Below, one piece after another: positions 63,234-64,000 of a stretch of 64,000 nucleotides of DNA (position 1 is the first letter of the stretch; every line of letters starts with the position of its first letter). Made by a program: the position numbers and the translations under genes. The notes under the pieces are model-generated. The model was not told where the DNA came from. It ran no database searches and worked only from the letters and a program-made list of their open reading frames with translations. Source of the DNA: JBKBUF01 sp046290815 (lineage in GTDB: Bacteria; Bacteroidota; Bacteroidia; Cytophagales; Cytophagaceae). The DNA is taken from positions 62,001 to 126,000 of the forward strand of contig JBKBUF010000003.1 of the NCBI GenBank assembly GCA_046290815.1, written 5' to 3'.

Positions 63234-64000
63234 ATGTTGAATAATTTTAAAGCGGTCAGTATTTCATACAAAAATGCACCTTTGCAGGTTCGTGAGCAGG
63301 CATCATTAAATGAAGCAATGTGCAAAAGCCTTATGCTTGGGATTAAGGAGTTTACTGATGCTTCCGAATTACTTATCCTTTCCACTTGCAATAGAACGGA
63401 AGTATATTATTCTTCCAATAAAGACTATAGTGCTGAAATAATTAAATTAATAGGTATAAAGAAAGGGGTTTATGACCTTGAGACTTTTGCCGGATATTTT
63501 ATTGTTTTAAATGACCACAACGAAGCAGTAAGGCATTTATATAATGTTAGTATCGGTCTGGAATCGCAGGTGGTTGGAGATATGCAGATTACCAACCAGG
63601 TTAAATGTGCTTATCAATGGTCTGCAGACCTGGGAATGGCTGGTCCGTTTTTGCATCGTCTGATGCATACAATTTTCTTTACCAACAAAAAAGTGGTTCA
63701 GGAAACAGCTTTCAGAGATGGTGCAGCTTCCGTTAGCTATGCTACAGTAGAGCTTGCTGAAAGTCTCGCTGCGGAATTGATTGAACCTAGGGTTTTGATA
63801 ATAGGCCTTGGAGAAATGGGTGCTGATGTTTGCAGAAACTTCTCAGGTACATCTATCAAAAATATTACCATTTGTAACAGGACTTTATCTAAGGCAGAAG
63901 AGCTTTCTAAAGAGTGTAAAGTTAATGTAATTCCATTTGAAAATGTATGGGAAGCTATTACCGATGCAGATGTGGTTATAGTTTCAGTTTCCCGCGAAGA
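63234..64000 (+). CDS. hemA: Glutamyl-tRNA reductase, 5' part (3' end outside window)
   Basis: First step of haem synthesis via the C5 pathway: reduces Glu-tRNA to glutamate-1-semialdehyde. The frame stays open to the window end (255 codons). Catalytic C52 is in ILSTCNRTEVYY; VGDMQITNQVK is the family block (usually GExQI) with an unusual aspartate in place of glutamate. The Rossmann motif GLGEMGADVC starts the NADPH domain. Confidence 0.93.
   Translation, partial: MLNNFKAVSISYKNAPLQVREQASLNEAMCKSLMLGIKEFTDASELLILSTCNRTEVYYSSNKDYSAEIIKLIGIKKGVYDLETFAGYFIVLNDHNEAVRHLYNVSIGLESQVVGDMQITNQVKCAYQWSADLGMAGPFLHRLMHTIFFTNKKVVQETAFRDGAASVSYATVELAESLAAELIEPRVLIIGLGEMGADVCRNFSGTSIKNITICNRTLSKAEELSKECKVNVIPFENVWEAITDADVVIVSVSRE

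Noticed and set aside
1..64000. tRNA, rRNA, insertion sequence, prophage or CRISPR array
   Set aside because: Looked for in the gaps between genes; nothing with convincing structure or transposase/integrase similarity was seen.

Overview
This is low-GC DNA from a member of the Bacteroidota. The evidence is two TAnnTTTG (-7) promoters in the ribosomal region, a PorP/SprF-type membrane protein, several secreted proteins ending in type A or type B sorting domains of the type IX secretion system (T9SS), and gene pairs typical of the phylum (folP-cdaA divergent from DUF1599-BT_3928, nfeD-floA, a short atpC after atpD). A GH81 glucanase, a chitin/cellulose-binding module and many surface proteins fit a soil or aquatic Cytophagales organism (Cytophaga/Sporocytophaga-like). 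That genus-level guess is inference.

Layout. 1-2008: 3' part of fusA, then rpsJ, closed by a terminator. 2100-17135: the S10-spc-alpha ribosomal gene cluster from rplC to rplQ, with secY, map, infA, rpoA, an internal promoter before rpsH, and a final terminator. 17230-22354: carA, eno, an FtsB/DivIC-like gene and a class A penicillin-binding protein. 22365-27644: small and lipid- or envelope-related genes (two tandem small paralogues, a fatty acid hydroxylase, a DUF4468 protein, a GDPD lipoprotein), then cdaA. 27637-38857: folP, DUF1599, a DoxX/thioredoxin membrane protein, a lone DppB-type permease, aroK, a TlpA-like protein, a FadL-like porin, a low-complexity lipoprotein, proS, nfeD and floA.

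38847-47736 is the most interesting region. It holds a T9SS-exported barrel protein with a CBM5/12 module, a seven-repeat T9SS protein, a PorP/SprF-like protein, an ECF sigma factor, a single-pass anti-sigma-like protein whose far end looks like a SprB-type repeat plus a type B (CHU_C) sorting domain, and a second exported barrel protein with a clear type B domain. The sigma gene and the two nearby T9SS genes share an identical bipartite promoter-like motif, TGTTAC-N15-ATGTATA. I read this as an autoregulated ECF regulon coupled to T9SS/PorP through an anti-sigma factor that may span the envelope. That is a hypothesis built on motif identity and domain order.

47740-64000: panB, a pseudouridine synthase, GH81 and RCC1-repeat T9SS proteins, a decayed sorting-domain remnant, an acetyltransferase, a 59-residue small gene, a DUF2238 protein, a PiT-like transporter, atpC and atpD, a histidine kinase, and the 5' part of hemA. 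No tRNA, rRNA, insertion sequence, prophage or CRISPR array was seen.
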